Shown here: one piece after another, positions 38,096 through 48,314 of the stretch
Layout of the letters: every line of letters starts with the position of its first letter
Numbering within the stretch: position 1 is the first letter of the stretch
NCBI GenBank assembly: GCA_037783545.1
Contig: JBBELK010000620.1
Location: 1-64,000 of the forward strand
Length of the DNA stretch: 64,000 nt
DNA from: Henricia sp. BOLD:AAB3569
Lineage: Eukaryota; Echinodermata; Asteroidea; Spinulosida; Echinasteridae
Direction: 5' to 3'
Made by a program: the position numbers and the translations under genes
The notes under the pieces: generated by a model
Seen by the model: the letters and a program-made list of their open reading frames with translations, nothing else
The model's database searches: none
What the model was told of the DNA's origin: nothing

Positions 38096-39893
38096 CAGAC
38101 GTTGGCTGAACACGACACAACTACGTTTATAAAGAATGATTTTGCTTAATGCTTGGCAACGAGCGAGGAAGAGGATTTTAGGCATTGTGAGAATTCAATC
38201 ATTCCTGGGAAAAGAATTGCAAAAAGTTAACAATATACATGTAAGCAGTGGACTAACATACATTGTACAAACTAATTTTACTGTCAGTCAGTTCTCCTGG
38301 GCAAAGGGTATTCACATACATTGTGTAAGACTTGCTCGTAATATGGTTAGTGCTCACTGCAAACAAGGCTTTAAATGTCTGCATTCAGTGGAAAGTGGAT
38401 GTTACGGAAAAACGTTGCTACACTTACAAACATAATTGTGTTATTTGAAAAATTTAATCAATCAGAAAGACTGTAATTTAATCAAATAATTGTGGAGGAA
38501 ATCCAGGCGAGGGTCGTGTTTCAGGCCCAAGACTTCCCAACGACGACGATCTTCAGAGAATGTAAATCCACTATGACAAATCTGAAATTAAAAGGGTCTC
38601 GCTCCAATGACATGCTTAAGTGCCCCATCTACTTCAGAATAAGTCCCCGCATGTGCTTTACACCTTAAGATATTCGTCCGTCGGACGTGACTAGAGAACA
38701 CACGCACGCACGTTTGGTCCTCGTATACGCGCACCACCACGTGACGCGAGAGGTTCAGTCTCTCTTGAACACTTGGCCCATTTCCTCCGTGAGCTGATGC
38801 CGAGATTGGAGTGGCATAGCCAAAGGCCATTCTCGAGTCCGAATTTTTTTTATGAATGGCTCAGGAAATTTGAGACAAATTATCCCAGGCGAGTACATGA
38901 AAGTCCGGGTGCGGTACACGAACATCTGTAAAATAATCCCGGTGGAAAGCGAGAAGTAGCATGGGGGGGTTGGTGGCGCTTTGGTCCTTGTGAGTTCAGG
39001 GGCAGTGGTCCGAATCTAATCTCGTCCTGATTTGAAAGGCACTTGAGACCAACGATTGTTCCCAAGGGGTCAATAAAAAATTCAGGCCTCCCATGGGATA
39101 AAACTAAACAGATTTACATAAAGCAGTCTAAGAGGAGAATTTTAAATTATGAACGGACCATAAGTTTACCAGTGAATATAAGAAAATTACGCAAATTGAA
39201 AAACTCATCTTATTGTTGTCTAAACTGACAATATTTCTGTGATTTTTACGATTGTTGCACAAGTCTAAGTTCATTTTGTGCATCCTATTCTGTTCCAAAG
39301 CATCCTTTTCTTCCAAACGTACGATGTACATCTTTGAGCAGCACTGTGTTACATGCGGATCCGTTGAGTGCCAACTACCGTAACTGATTCAATTGAACTA
39401 ATTACCATGTATCAAGCAACGCAAAACTCATATGAACTTTCTTCAATGTGATGAAGCTAATAGATATTCCACTCAGGACTTGTCAAGGGCAGCAACACGA
39501 GCAGATCAACGCACAAACGCACTTGAAATTCCTTCTGCTCGAAGACAGTGTGCAATCCAATAAAACGTGACAGTGAAAACTGAGCCGACAGGACCCGTAA
39601 ATCTAATTGGAGCTCAAGCAAAAAAGAAAACAGGATCATGAAGGGAATTATAGTAGTGAGCAACGGATTCACAATGATCGGAGTCGTGTGAAATGTTTTA
39701 AGATTACAGGATTGGAAAACTGTTACAAATGACATTATCTCCATGGGTGATTTAGGATGTGTGTGATAAAATCAACCTGTTATTTCAGCTCAGTACCTCA
39801 TCTACAATGTACATACATGTACATTGCTAGACAACAATGAAAAACAGAGTCCATGCTTTCAAACACAACATCTGGTATGGTGCCTGATTACCA

Positions 39894-40034
39894 TTAAAGG
39901 CACAGGCTCGTCAGCAATGCGCGCGCACCAAATTCGTGCCACGAAATATGCAGCTCCTTGCCTTTGCTATGGAGCTGTGTATTTCATGGCACGAATTTGG
40001 CACGCGCGCATTGCTGACGAGCCTGTGCCTTTAA
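39894..40034. mobile_element. 141-bp near-perfect palindrome with TTAA ends
   Basis: Arms 39894-39957 and 39971-40034 (64 bases each) pair at 59 of 64 positions around a 13-base loop. The outer ends are TTAAAGGCACAGGCTCG and CGAGCCTGTGCCTTTAA. TTAA at both ends fits a piggyBac-type target site, so this is probably a young hairpin MITE. It is too regular to be ageing neutral sequence. Confidence 0.85.
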
Positions 40035-41142
40035 GCGTGTTTCTATTGAAGATTTTACAGGTAAACCCATTTACCAGTAACATGCCGGTAAACCCTGACC
40101 CCCACACCCCCACCCAACCTGTAGTATGGGGATGAAATTTCACCGTCCTGAACTAAAATATCTGTTTAACTTTTTCCCGACACTAATTAGTAATTACTCT
40201 GTAGTTAATTATGTTGATGAGTATTTGGGTCATTCTAAGAACCTGATTCGGTATCACGGGCCTCACTGGCTTTCTGTGAAATACAGCAGGCCTAAAACAT
40301 TACATCAATCATACTAAGGCTCGGATGTTACAAACACCAATATGCCTCGCTGTAAAATGAGTAATTTACGATTGTAGATATTAAGAGAGCTCAATCCCAA
40401 ATGCCATCACACCAGCGGAGATAAATCCTTGATTAAAAAATGTCTCCCTTTTCCTCGGTCCTAGCTTTATTGCTCTTAGCCGAGTCGCATGACAAATGAC
40501 CCTCCTCCGATGTGTTTACGCGTAATGTCTCCGCGCTATAAAAATTACTCGCGACCGCAACGAACCAGCTAGTGTAACAAGTCTAATGAAGACTGCGGGC
40601 TGGACAGCCATCGGACTAAAACACGTGCTCATTTATTTAACCAGTATTACATCTTCCTTCCAATTTGATTTCCAGCGACACGAAGTCCACTTTCCTTGCC
40701 ACGGCAAACATACGAGTATGACAATCTTGCGTTGGTAATTCTGACTTTTCCCCCACTCATGTCCCACGATGGATTTGTCGCGTGATGTTGGCAGTCGGTC
40801 TGGCCACGCTGGCACCAAATTGAGGAGAGATATGGTATGGGGTTTAATCACGGCAAATAAATGGCCCCAGTTGCCATAAAGCTAGAACGACGACTGACAT
40901 TAAATAACCCTCGATAGTTGAGTGTGTTCAAAAGGGAAATGTAGCTTGTGGAAAAATCGAGGGTTCCCACTTGACCTAATTCGGTAAAAAGCCGATGTTG
41001 TAAAGTGTACAGGCAATTCACTCATCATGTTATTATTTTTAAACTAGACCAATCGGGATCAATGAACACACAGGTTTGAAAAGTTTTCATTATTATGTGT
41101 TTTTCATAATAATTTTGAAGGCAGTATACATCATTGGTAATC

Positions 41143-41425
41143 TCGAAAATCAGAAATGTTCACAGATTTACGCCTCACTTACACAATATAAACATGATGA
41201 CCGTAGAAAACTTCCTCTGAAATGGTTTTGTCTGAAGTGCTATAGTCTTTGAGAAATGAGTAAAACAATTAGTTTTCGTCTCATGAGACGAAAATTCAAT
41301 TCGCCCCAAAACCATTTCGCCCAAGTGCCATTTCGGCCCCAAATTATACTTCGTCCAAACACTACTATACATCGCCCAAATGCCACTTCGCCCAAAAACC
41401 ACTTCGTGGGCGAAATGACTGCAAA
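41143..41425 (+). repeat. Repeat with CGCCCAAAAACCACTTCG tract, copy 1
   Basis: The segment shares its order of landmarks, in reverse, with 53097-53389: CACTTACACAATA-like start, AACATGATG, AAAACTTCCTCTGAAATGG, GTCTGAAGTGCTATAGTC, TTTGAGAAATGAG, CTCATGAGACGAA, then a run of 16-18-bp repeats of the kind CCCAAAAACCACTTCG. The last CACTTCG is followed by its own inverse GTGGGCGAAATG. The internal short repeats vary between the copies. Confidence 0.75.
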
Positions 41426-42421
41426 CCCTTTTTTGACTGTTTTCTCAAAAGTTAGACGAAGTACAGAGCTGGTTTTTGCTCAGGTTGATTTTAATCATGC
41501 ATATCTTCAATCACACAGGGGGATAAAACTATTTGTAACAGTTTACCAATCATGTATACTATCTTGAATTGTCTTTTATTGTTGAAGATTTTTTTTTTTT
41601 TTATTCAAGAACTAGAATGCTGTTAAAACATATTTAGTTGCCCTAATTTGTTTTTTGGGTTACTAGAGTAGGCCTATAACAAACAATTTATTGTCGACTT
41701 TGAAGATTCCCTATGTTTGACACAATAACGTCTATCATCCTACTTTAAGCGCGCACAGTAGCTGTGCATTTTAACATCACAAAATCTATAATTCTCAGGC
41801 CTAGGAGACCAATCAATGGAGCGCAACAAATCTAGGTTAAAGGGTCTGAACGACTGTTCTGGAAAACAGGTCGCCGGGCTTTCCTGACGATTTCGTCTGG
41901 TCGCACTTGGCTTTGACAATGACTCATAAAAATCCATAACGGTATTATCTCGCAGGCTCATCAATGTTGAACACACGCATAGTCACAAGCGATGCAGTAA
42001 ACGACCATTGTACCTCTTACATATTGTCGGCGTTGCAAACGAGATTAATTTCGGTCGTGGAGTCAAATGTTGAGCACATGTTAACAAAAGAGGGTTGATA
42101 AAAATATTGGTTGACTTTTTACTTGTTCAATGATGTGCCAACTACGTGTTTGTTCTTGTTCCACGTGTTTGTTCCAGATTTGATATTGGTGTAGGGTTCA
42201 CTAGAATGTATGGTGCAGTTCATGCATCTATCGTTTGTGGACAATTCAGTCATTTTTAGGTGTGCGACTGCAACGTGCCTAAGAACTTCAAAACATGGGC
42301 AAAAAGGGGGAAAATGATCGAAAATCCAAAGGTGATTTCCAACTCCGAGGGAATGAGATCAAATTCTGAGCTCTAAACAGATTTTTTGTTTAGTTAGTTG
42401 TAAGAATGGTAAATTCATTTT

Positions 42422-42661
42422 GAAGGTATGACAGGATTGATAATTGAAAGATGAATTTAGAAACACAAGAAAAATGCAGTGCCCCGACTGGCATTCGAAC
42501 CCAGGTCCTTGGCTTAACATGGCCAATTGCTCTACCAACTGGAATCCATGCCAATCAATTGGAGAAAGAGAGGCAAACACGAGATTGTTGTGGTGCTCTG
42601 GCAGGATGCCCAGATAGCTCAGTTGGTAGAGCAATTGGCCATGTTAGCCAAGGACCTGAGC
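42422..42661. repeat. tRNA-derived inverted dimer, copy 2 (3'-truncated)
   Basis: It matches the copy at 21869-22190: tail GATGAATTTAGAAACACAAG, minus-strand tRNA-like part from GCCCCGACTGGCATTCGAAC to GCTCTACCAACTGG, spacer, then a plus-strand tRNA-like part from GCCCAGATAGCTCAGTTGG. The plus half has a perfect TTGGC/GCCAA anticodon stem but breaks off at 42660 before box B. It runs directly into another repeat (42674-43034). The left half lacks the first bases of the tRNA. Confidence 0.78.
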
Positions 42662-42673
42662 CAAGGTTTTAGC

Positions 42674-43034
42674 GAGATGATGGTAAAATTTAAAAAATGG
42701 CTAAATGTTACTGCTGTCCGCATTTGGACTTTTTTGACATGGGAAAATGTTACCGAGACCGTAGGAGAGCATGCTCAGTGTCCCTTTGCAGTTTGACCTT
42801 CACGACCCGGACGTACGCTTCCAGAGTGCTTTTACCGCTGTGTCCGCATTGGACTTATATGGTCTCAGGAAAAGTTCCCTGGTCAATTTTCCTGGGCAGA
42901 AGTTGGCCAGAAAAAGTAACCACTGCATGGACTCAGGAAAAGTTACTGAGAGGAAAGCGTCCTATAGGCTGTCCGCATTGGACTTAAAATGGAAAAAGTG
43001 CCCATCGTCTCGGTAAGTTTTCCAAAAACAGGCC
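42674..43034 (-). mobile_element. TIR element, GTCCGCATTGGAC family, copy 3
   Basis: Inverse orientation to copy 1. It starts GATGATGGTAAAATTT, passes CTGCTGTCCGCATTTGGAC, GTTACCGAGACCGTAGG, the GTGTCCGCATTGGAC centre, and ends CCCATCGTCTCGGTAAG near 43015. The outermost terminal word is missing on the left, where it abuts the truncated tRNA-derived dimer. Confidence 0.8.
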
Positions 43035-43683
43035 TTTAGACATCTATAGAAGAATGTCACGCCACGCTTCATTTGCTCCCCCAAAAACACCCTAAGGCCA
43101 TTATCAATTGAGACAGCTCCAAGGGAGAAAGGCCACAGACCGCAAAATGCGCACGCACTGTTCCCTTCCTTCTTAGTGCAGGGACAGTCAACGATTTTTA
43201 CACCCCAAACGGTGTGGAATTACGCCCCTTAAGGGGAGCTATTGAAATACCCACTGGGTTAATTGGAGTGGGTGAAACCCAATCTTCAAGAGATGGGTAG
43301 GATTAGAACCGGCTAAGGGCACATTGCGATGCAGTACCGATTAGTCAGTTACGGTATGTTGATGTTATGAATAAATTAGCATTGATGAATAATTAATGAG
43401 TTATGCACAGAATGCCTCACTGTTTGCAGTATTTATGTACATGTACAGTCTAAGCAAATTTATACAACAATGAAATGTAGACGGAATGTACAATGTACAG
43501 GCTTATAGACCGTATCAAATAGCCGCCATCTTGCAGGGCAGTTTCTTTGTTGTTTGACGTCATGCATGGTTCCACATTTAGTGCTTATACTGCTGACCAA
43601 TCAAAAGTTTACTTCCAAGCAAAAATGATTTGTGACACTTGTGTCCTTGAGCAAGGCAATTTACCACTAGCATTTTGTTATCT

Positions 43684-44117
43684 GGGTCTTTCCACAGTAA
43701 TGGGGTACATTTCTGTGACATACAATATCTTAGGTCCCAGTTCAGTTCAAATGTCTTAATTTTATCTTTAAATTATCCAGCTAAACTGAGGAAAAACCTT
43801 TTAATGAAGGAGTAAGAAAAATAGTCCTACAACATACATTTCTGAAAACCCTGTGCACAAATTTTCCTATTACGTATGTAACAAAGACAGAAAAAATGTC
43901 ACAAAATGGTCTGTCCACGTTACATACGTAATAGGAAAATTTGTACACAAGATTTTCAAAAATGCATGTTGTGGCAGCAATTTCTTACCTTTTGGGGCAA
44001 AAGTTATCTCCTGAGAACAGAACAAGGAAATTTCTTTAATTGTGAGATAAACTAAAGACATCTGAAAGGAATTATTGACTTATTTTCAAATGTACCCCAT
44101 TACTGTGGAAAGACCCA
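43684..44117. mobile_element. Long fold-back element, diverged subfamily
   Basis: It begins GGGTCTTTCCACAGTAATGG and ends TTACTGTGGAAAGACCC, sharing these ends with the elements at 35539 and 45627. The arms pair with each other (GTACATTT/AAATGTAC, AAAACCCTGTGCACAAATTT against its inverse) around TTACGTATGTAAC...GTTACATACGTAA. The inner sequence differs clearly from the other two copies, so it is a second subfamily keeping the same fold. Confidence 0.82.
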
Positions 44118-45626
44118 TCTTGATTTTGGTAGCTATTACATGTACCTCAAGTAGCAAGAATATGTAGTCACAGATTTATCATTCTTATCAAAAGGCATGT
44201 CACGGTTGTACATTGCAAATGTGAAGAGCTTTCAAAGTGCTTCCCTCAAGAAAGAAAAAAAATGGACCAAGATTGTGACTCATACTTCCTTGGAACCAAG
44301 AAAAAGGGCGGAAAGGAACAATGAAAACACTCAGCAGCATATATTGATGAAGTCATTCTACCATTTTGCCTCAAGATGCAACATGCCGTGGGCAATTCAC
44401 CAATTTGTCACGAAACTTCCCACCAAATCCATGCGCCAATTTCGCCAAATCCGCCCACATTCCCTCAATCGGCTTTTGGTAATTCCCGTATCTGATAAGG
44501 ATTTGGCCGACACGCTCCCCTAACGTCTGTCGTAGGTTTCCACGGCTACGGGGATAAGCGAATCAATCTAGGCATCTGTAGCCCCAGCGTAATGTTTATT
44601 TAGCCCCGCCTACGAGCAGAGAGCCAATTTCCCGGCTTGTCTGTAAAACGAGCAATCAGCCACGAATGCTTTATAGCACGATGGCCTGACGCAGTCCAGA
44701 TTTACGGTCTTAAAGTCCAAGAAATGCTGGCGGACTCAAATTAAAAATCAACAATGACTGGCACCCAGACTGTCTGTCATTATTAAGCATCACATGTGCA
44801 TTCAGGTGAACAATCTTTTTGGCAGGTTTCAATTTTTAAATTTTTGTTGTAGATTTTACAATCTGTTATGAACAATTTGTGAACCTCTGACCTACATTTT
44901 CATCAATTGTTTTTAAATTATATTGTTTTACAAGAAATTGTACATGTACATGTAGCATCTACAGTGCAGTCTTTTAATCATTTACAAAATTAAAGAAAAA
45001 AATGTATTGCCACTGGGATAGTGCCTTGTTCAGAATTTAGGGTGGCGAGGAAAGCTCCTCGTAAATATGTAATAATTAGGGGTTATTAATCATGTCTTTT
45101 TGACAAGCAGTTTGTTCAAGTCACAAATTATCAGGAATTACAATCTCTATAAATTATGTCAAACCAATGTTTAGGTATCCTCTTTTACTCATTTGATTTA
45201 TAATTCCTAAGCCAGCATAGCAGCAGGTTTAAATACTCAATGTGGTACAGTATATGCTGCCACTGGGGGAAATTTTTCCAGAGTCTGAGAGAACACCGGT
45301 AGAGTTGAATTTCAAAGCACTCCTTTCAAAATGAGCTGTACACCAGGTATTTCTGTTTTCGAGTTGCTCATATTAAAATATTTCATAAGGACAACTCCAA
45401 ACTAAGCTTGTGTATCAAAGTTCTGAATATTGTTCCTACGTGTAAGAACTATTTTGCATTTGCTCATAAATATTCATGAGTTGTCACTTTCATTTTACTG
45501 TGCAATTCGAAATAGGACACTGATGAATTTGTTTTAAGTAAGAAATTATACCTAAAGTTAAGTGCACAACTCCCCCTCAAATTGTTTTTTTAAACTTTAC
45601 CAAAAATGTTATAAATTTTACGAAAT

Positions 45627-46057
45627 TGGGTCTTTCCACAGTAAAGGGGGCATTTTGGCAACACAGACCATATTTTCGAGGAAATAGGCTACCTTTGTCT
45701 GGTCTCAAAATAAAAGAAATAAGTTTCAGTTGTTCTGAAGAGATAACTTAGGCCCAAAAAGGGTTACAAATAGTGTGACATCATGCCTTTCTAAAAACCC
45801 TGTGTACAAATTTCCAATATACGCTCGTAACCGGGACGGACACTTGCGTTACATTTTAGGCCGTCCCGATTACGAGCGTATAGTAGAAACTTGTACACAG
45901 GGTTTTTAGAAAGGCATGTTGTCACACTATTTGTAACCCTTTTTGGGCCCAAGTTATCTTCAGAACAACCGAAACTTATTTCTTAGAGACCAGACAAAGG
46001 TATTTTCTGGAAAGTATGGTCTGTGTTGCCAAAATGCCCCCTTTACCGTGGCAAGAC
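45627..46057. mobile_element. Long fold-back element, copy A2
   Basis: It is close in sequence to 35539-36001 from end to end, including TTTTCGAGGAAATAGG, GGCCCAAAAAGGGTTAC and the centre CGGGACGGACACTT. Again the left half is the inverse of the right. Compared with A1 it lacks about 30 bp, mostly in the outer arms. This shows A1 and A2 are members of one transposed subfamily. Confidence 0.88.
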
Positions 46058-46764
46058 TCAATTATAAACTGCAAATGCCTGCAATTCATGTTAAAAGTTG
46101 CAATTACACGCAGATGTAGCACATGGCTACAACCGTGCCAAGTTCGTTAACCGAAGTATACAGAAGAAATCATACAATAAAAACCAAAACTAAGTACCGG
46201 TAGATAACCCGAGGGAAAGTGCACCATATTCACCAGTTTATGGATCGCCCCAGTCCAGTGAGCACACAATCCATCGTAAAGAAAAAATGTTTCGCAAATT
46301 TCTCACGTTGCCTCATTCCATTGCACATTTATCAGTCGTGCATGGCTGGCGGTGTTGACGCAAGTCGGTAAAAGCTGTCTCCAAAGGCTAATTAATGGGG
46401 TCCCCTTGGAGCTCATCACTGGGTTAACTGACCGCCAGTTCTCCAGTTACATATTTGGCCTAATTTTGTGACCTATTTCAGGGAGAAGTTGTTTCAGTCT
46501 AAAAAAAAGGTATAATTTTCCTTTCAGGAGCTATTCCAAATTTATGTCTCATCAGGCCAAATGGATAGGAAAGAGTAATTTAGCACAGGATTTGGCTCAT
46601 CAAGTGCTTTAGCAAACAAAAGCAAAAAACTGGTTTATGAAATACGTAGGCCTACATGTACGTGTAAATTTGCCCTGTAGCATGCCACTAAAGCAGAAAG
46701 TGTGTGTGTGTTTGGGTTATAAAATTTGGTTCAGAATAATTCAAGAAAAAATAGCTGTAGTAAG

Positions 46765-47366
46765 CAGGGTTGTAATCAAGTCTATCACAAGTTCACAGCC
46801 GATAAGTCCACATGACAAGTCCCGCACAAATCCAGTAACAAGAAGCAAAGGATAAACACGCACAAAAGAATGCCTTTGTTGGAGTTCATTTGAATAGCTT
46901 GTTACTTGAATTAAGACCCACGGATTTGTGGTGGACTTGTGAAGGATTGTGAAGGATTGTGAGGACTTGTGAAGGCCTGTGAATTAAGGCCTGTGAGGAC
47001 TTGCGAAGGCCTGCGAGGACTTGCAGAGGCCTCCGAGGACTTGCGGAGGCCTCCGAGGACTTGCGGAGGCCTCCGAGGACTTGCGGAGGCCTCCGAGGAC
47101 TTGCGGAGGCCTCCGAGGACTTGCGGAGGCCTCCGAGGACTTGCGGAGGCCTCCGAGGACTTGCGAAGGCCTCCGAGGACTTGCGAAGGCCTCCGAGGAC
47201 TTGCGAAGGCCTGTGAGGACTTGGGAAGGCCTGTGAGGACTTGGGAAGGCCTGTGAGGACTTGGGAAGGCCTGTGAGGACTTGGGAAGGCCTGTGAGGAC
47301 TTGGGAAGGCCTGTGAGGACTTGGGAAGGCCTGTGAGGACTCGTGATGGACTGGACTACAACCTTG
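46765..47366. mobile_element. hAT-like MITE carrying an expanded minisatellite
   Basis: It starts CAGGGTTGT and ends ACAACCTTG and aligns with the 25763-26184 element on both flanks of the inner array. The flanking 8-mers (GTAGTAAG and CTCCTGAG) do not match, so the target duplication has decayed or one end was rearranged. It lacks the pogo-like insert of the other copy. Most of its extra length is the 20-bp tandem array. Confidence 0.75.
46955..47345. repeat. 20-bp minisatellite, about 19 copies
   Basis: The unit GAGGACTTGCGGAGGCCTCC repeats with a strict 20-bp period. Three variant blocks follow each other: GCGGAGGCCTCCGAGG types, GCGAAGGCCTCCGAGG types, and GGGAAGGCCTGTGAGG types. Many units hold the 10-bp palindrome GGAGGCCTCC. 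Open frames of 71-185 codons on both strands are products of the repeat (20 bp gives a 20-residue period) and are not credible genes. Confidence 0.95.
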
Positions 47367-47765
47367 CTCCTGAGCCTATATTTCCTGTAAAAAAACTTCC
47401 AGAAAAAAACTAAGATCGAGAATTGTTCTAAAATGAGCATCAATTAAAATGCCACACAAATAAAGAACTACCTCCATGGATAAAACGAGTAATGTGCAAC
47501 ACAAACATTAGAAATGTGCATACAGGTGAAGCTTCCCATGAATTCAACCTATCAATCTCTCTAGGAGCAGTCTTAATCCTGGACAAGCTCTTGTAGTGGA
47601 GGTGTTTGATGAGCTGTCAGCTGACCTCTGAAGGGGAGCTTGTTTGTTTATCTCAATGTGTAGATGTCTGTGATTGGCATACACCAGATCACAGGGTCCC
47701 TGCCAGCAAACACAAGTCAAGCTTGTGCATTTGTGCTGTATGACATACATATGCCTACATGTACG

Positions 47766-48163
47766 TGCATTTTGGACTTGTTTTACCGGGACGATGGTAA
47801 AATGAAAAATTGCTAAATTTTACTGCTGTCCGCATTTGGACTTTTTGACATGGGAATAATGTTTTTACCGAGACCGTGGGAGAGCATGCGCAGTGTCCCT
47901 TTGCAGTTTGACCTTCACAGCCCGGACGTATGCTTCCAGAGGGCTATAACCGACTCACTGTGTCCGCATTGGACTTTTTGTCTCGAGAAAAGTTCCCTGG
48001 TAAATTTTTCTGGGCAGCAGTTGACCAGGAAAAGTAACCGGTGGACTCAGGAAAAGTTACTGAGAGGAAAATGTCCTCGGCTGTCCGCATTGGACTTAGA
48101 ATGGGGAAAGTACCCATTGTCTTGGTAAGTTTTCCAAAAAAGTCCAATGCAGACTGGCCTTTA
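47766..48163 (-). mobile_element. TIR element, GTCCGCATTGGAC family, copy 4 (full length)
   Basis: Inverse orientation to copy 1. It opens TTTTGGACTTGTTTTACCGG, contains CTGTCCGCATTTGGAC and GTGTCCGCATTGGAC, and ends AAGTCCAATGCAGACTGG. Length and order agree with copy 1, so copies 1 and 4 define the family. Confidence 0.8.
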
Positions 48164-48267
48164 GACTCGTACCCTCTGGAAACCCGGATACAATAGGAAA
48201 CAAAAGGATAAAAAGGTCTCTACAAGGAAATGTCTATACATAAAAAGTTCCCTTCCTCCATGATTTT

Positions 48268-48314
48268 TCTAAATCCCGGTCGTTACTCTATCAAATCCCG
48301 GTCGTTACTCTATG
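48268..48314. repeat. 21-bp direct duplication
   Basis: AAATCCCGGTCGTTACTCTA occurs twice in direct succession. It is a small slippage-type duplication of no known function. Confidence 0.85.

Noticed and set aside
38588..38830. 80-codon minus-strand frame in a GC-richer patch of the STOX-like intron as an alternative first exon
   Set aside because: No donor in the phase needed for the 28883 acceptor was evident and no similarity is known.
46886..47443. 185-codon minus-strand frame with Ser-Pro-rich repeats and plus-strand frames of 71-95 codons
   Set aside because: They are translations of a 20-bp minisatellite, open on both strands and in several frames, and sit in a MITE.
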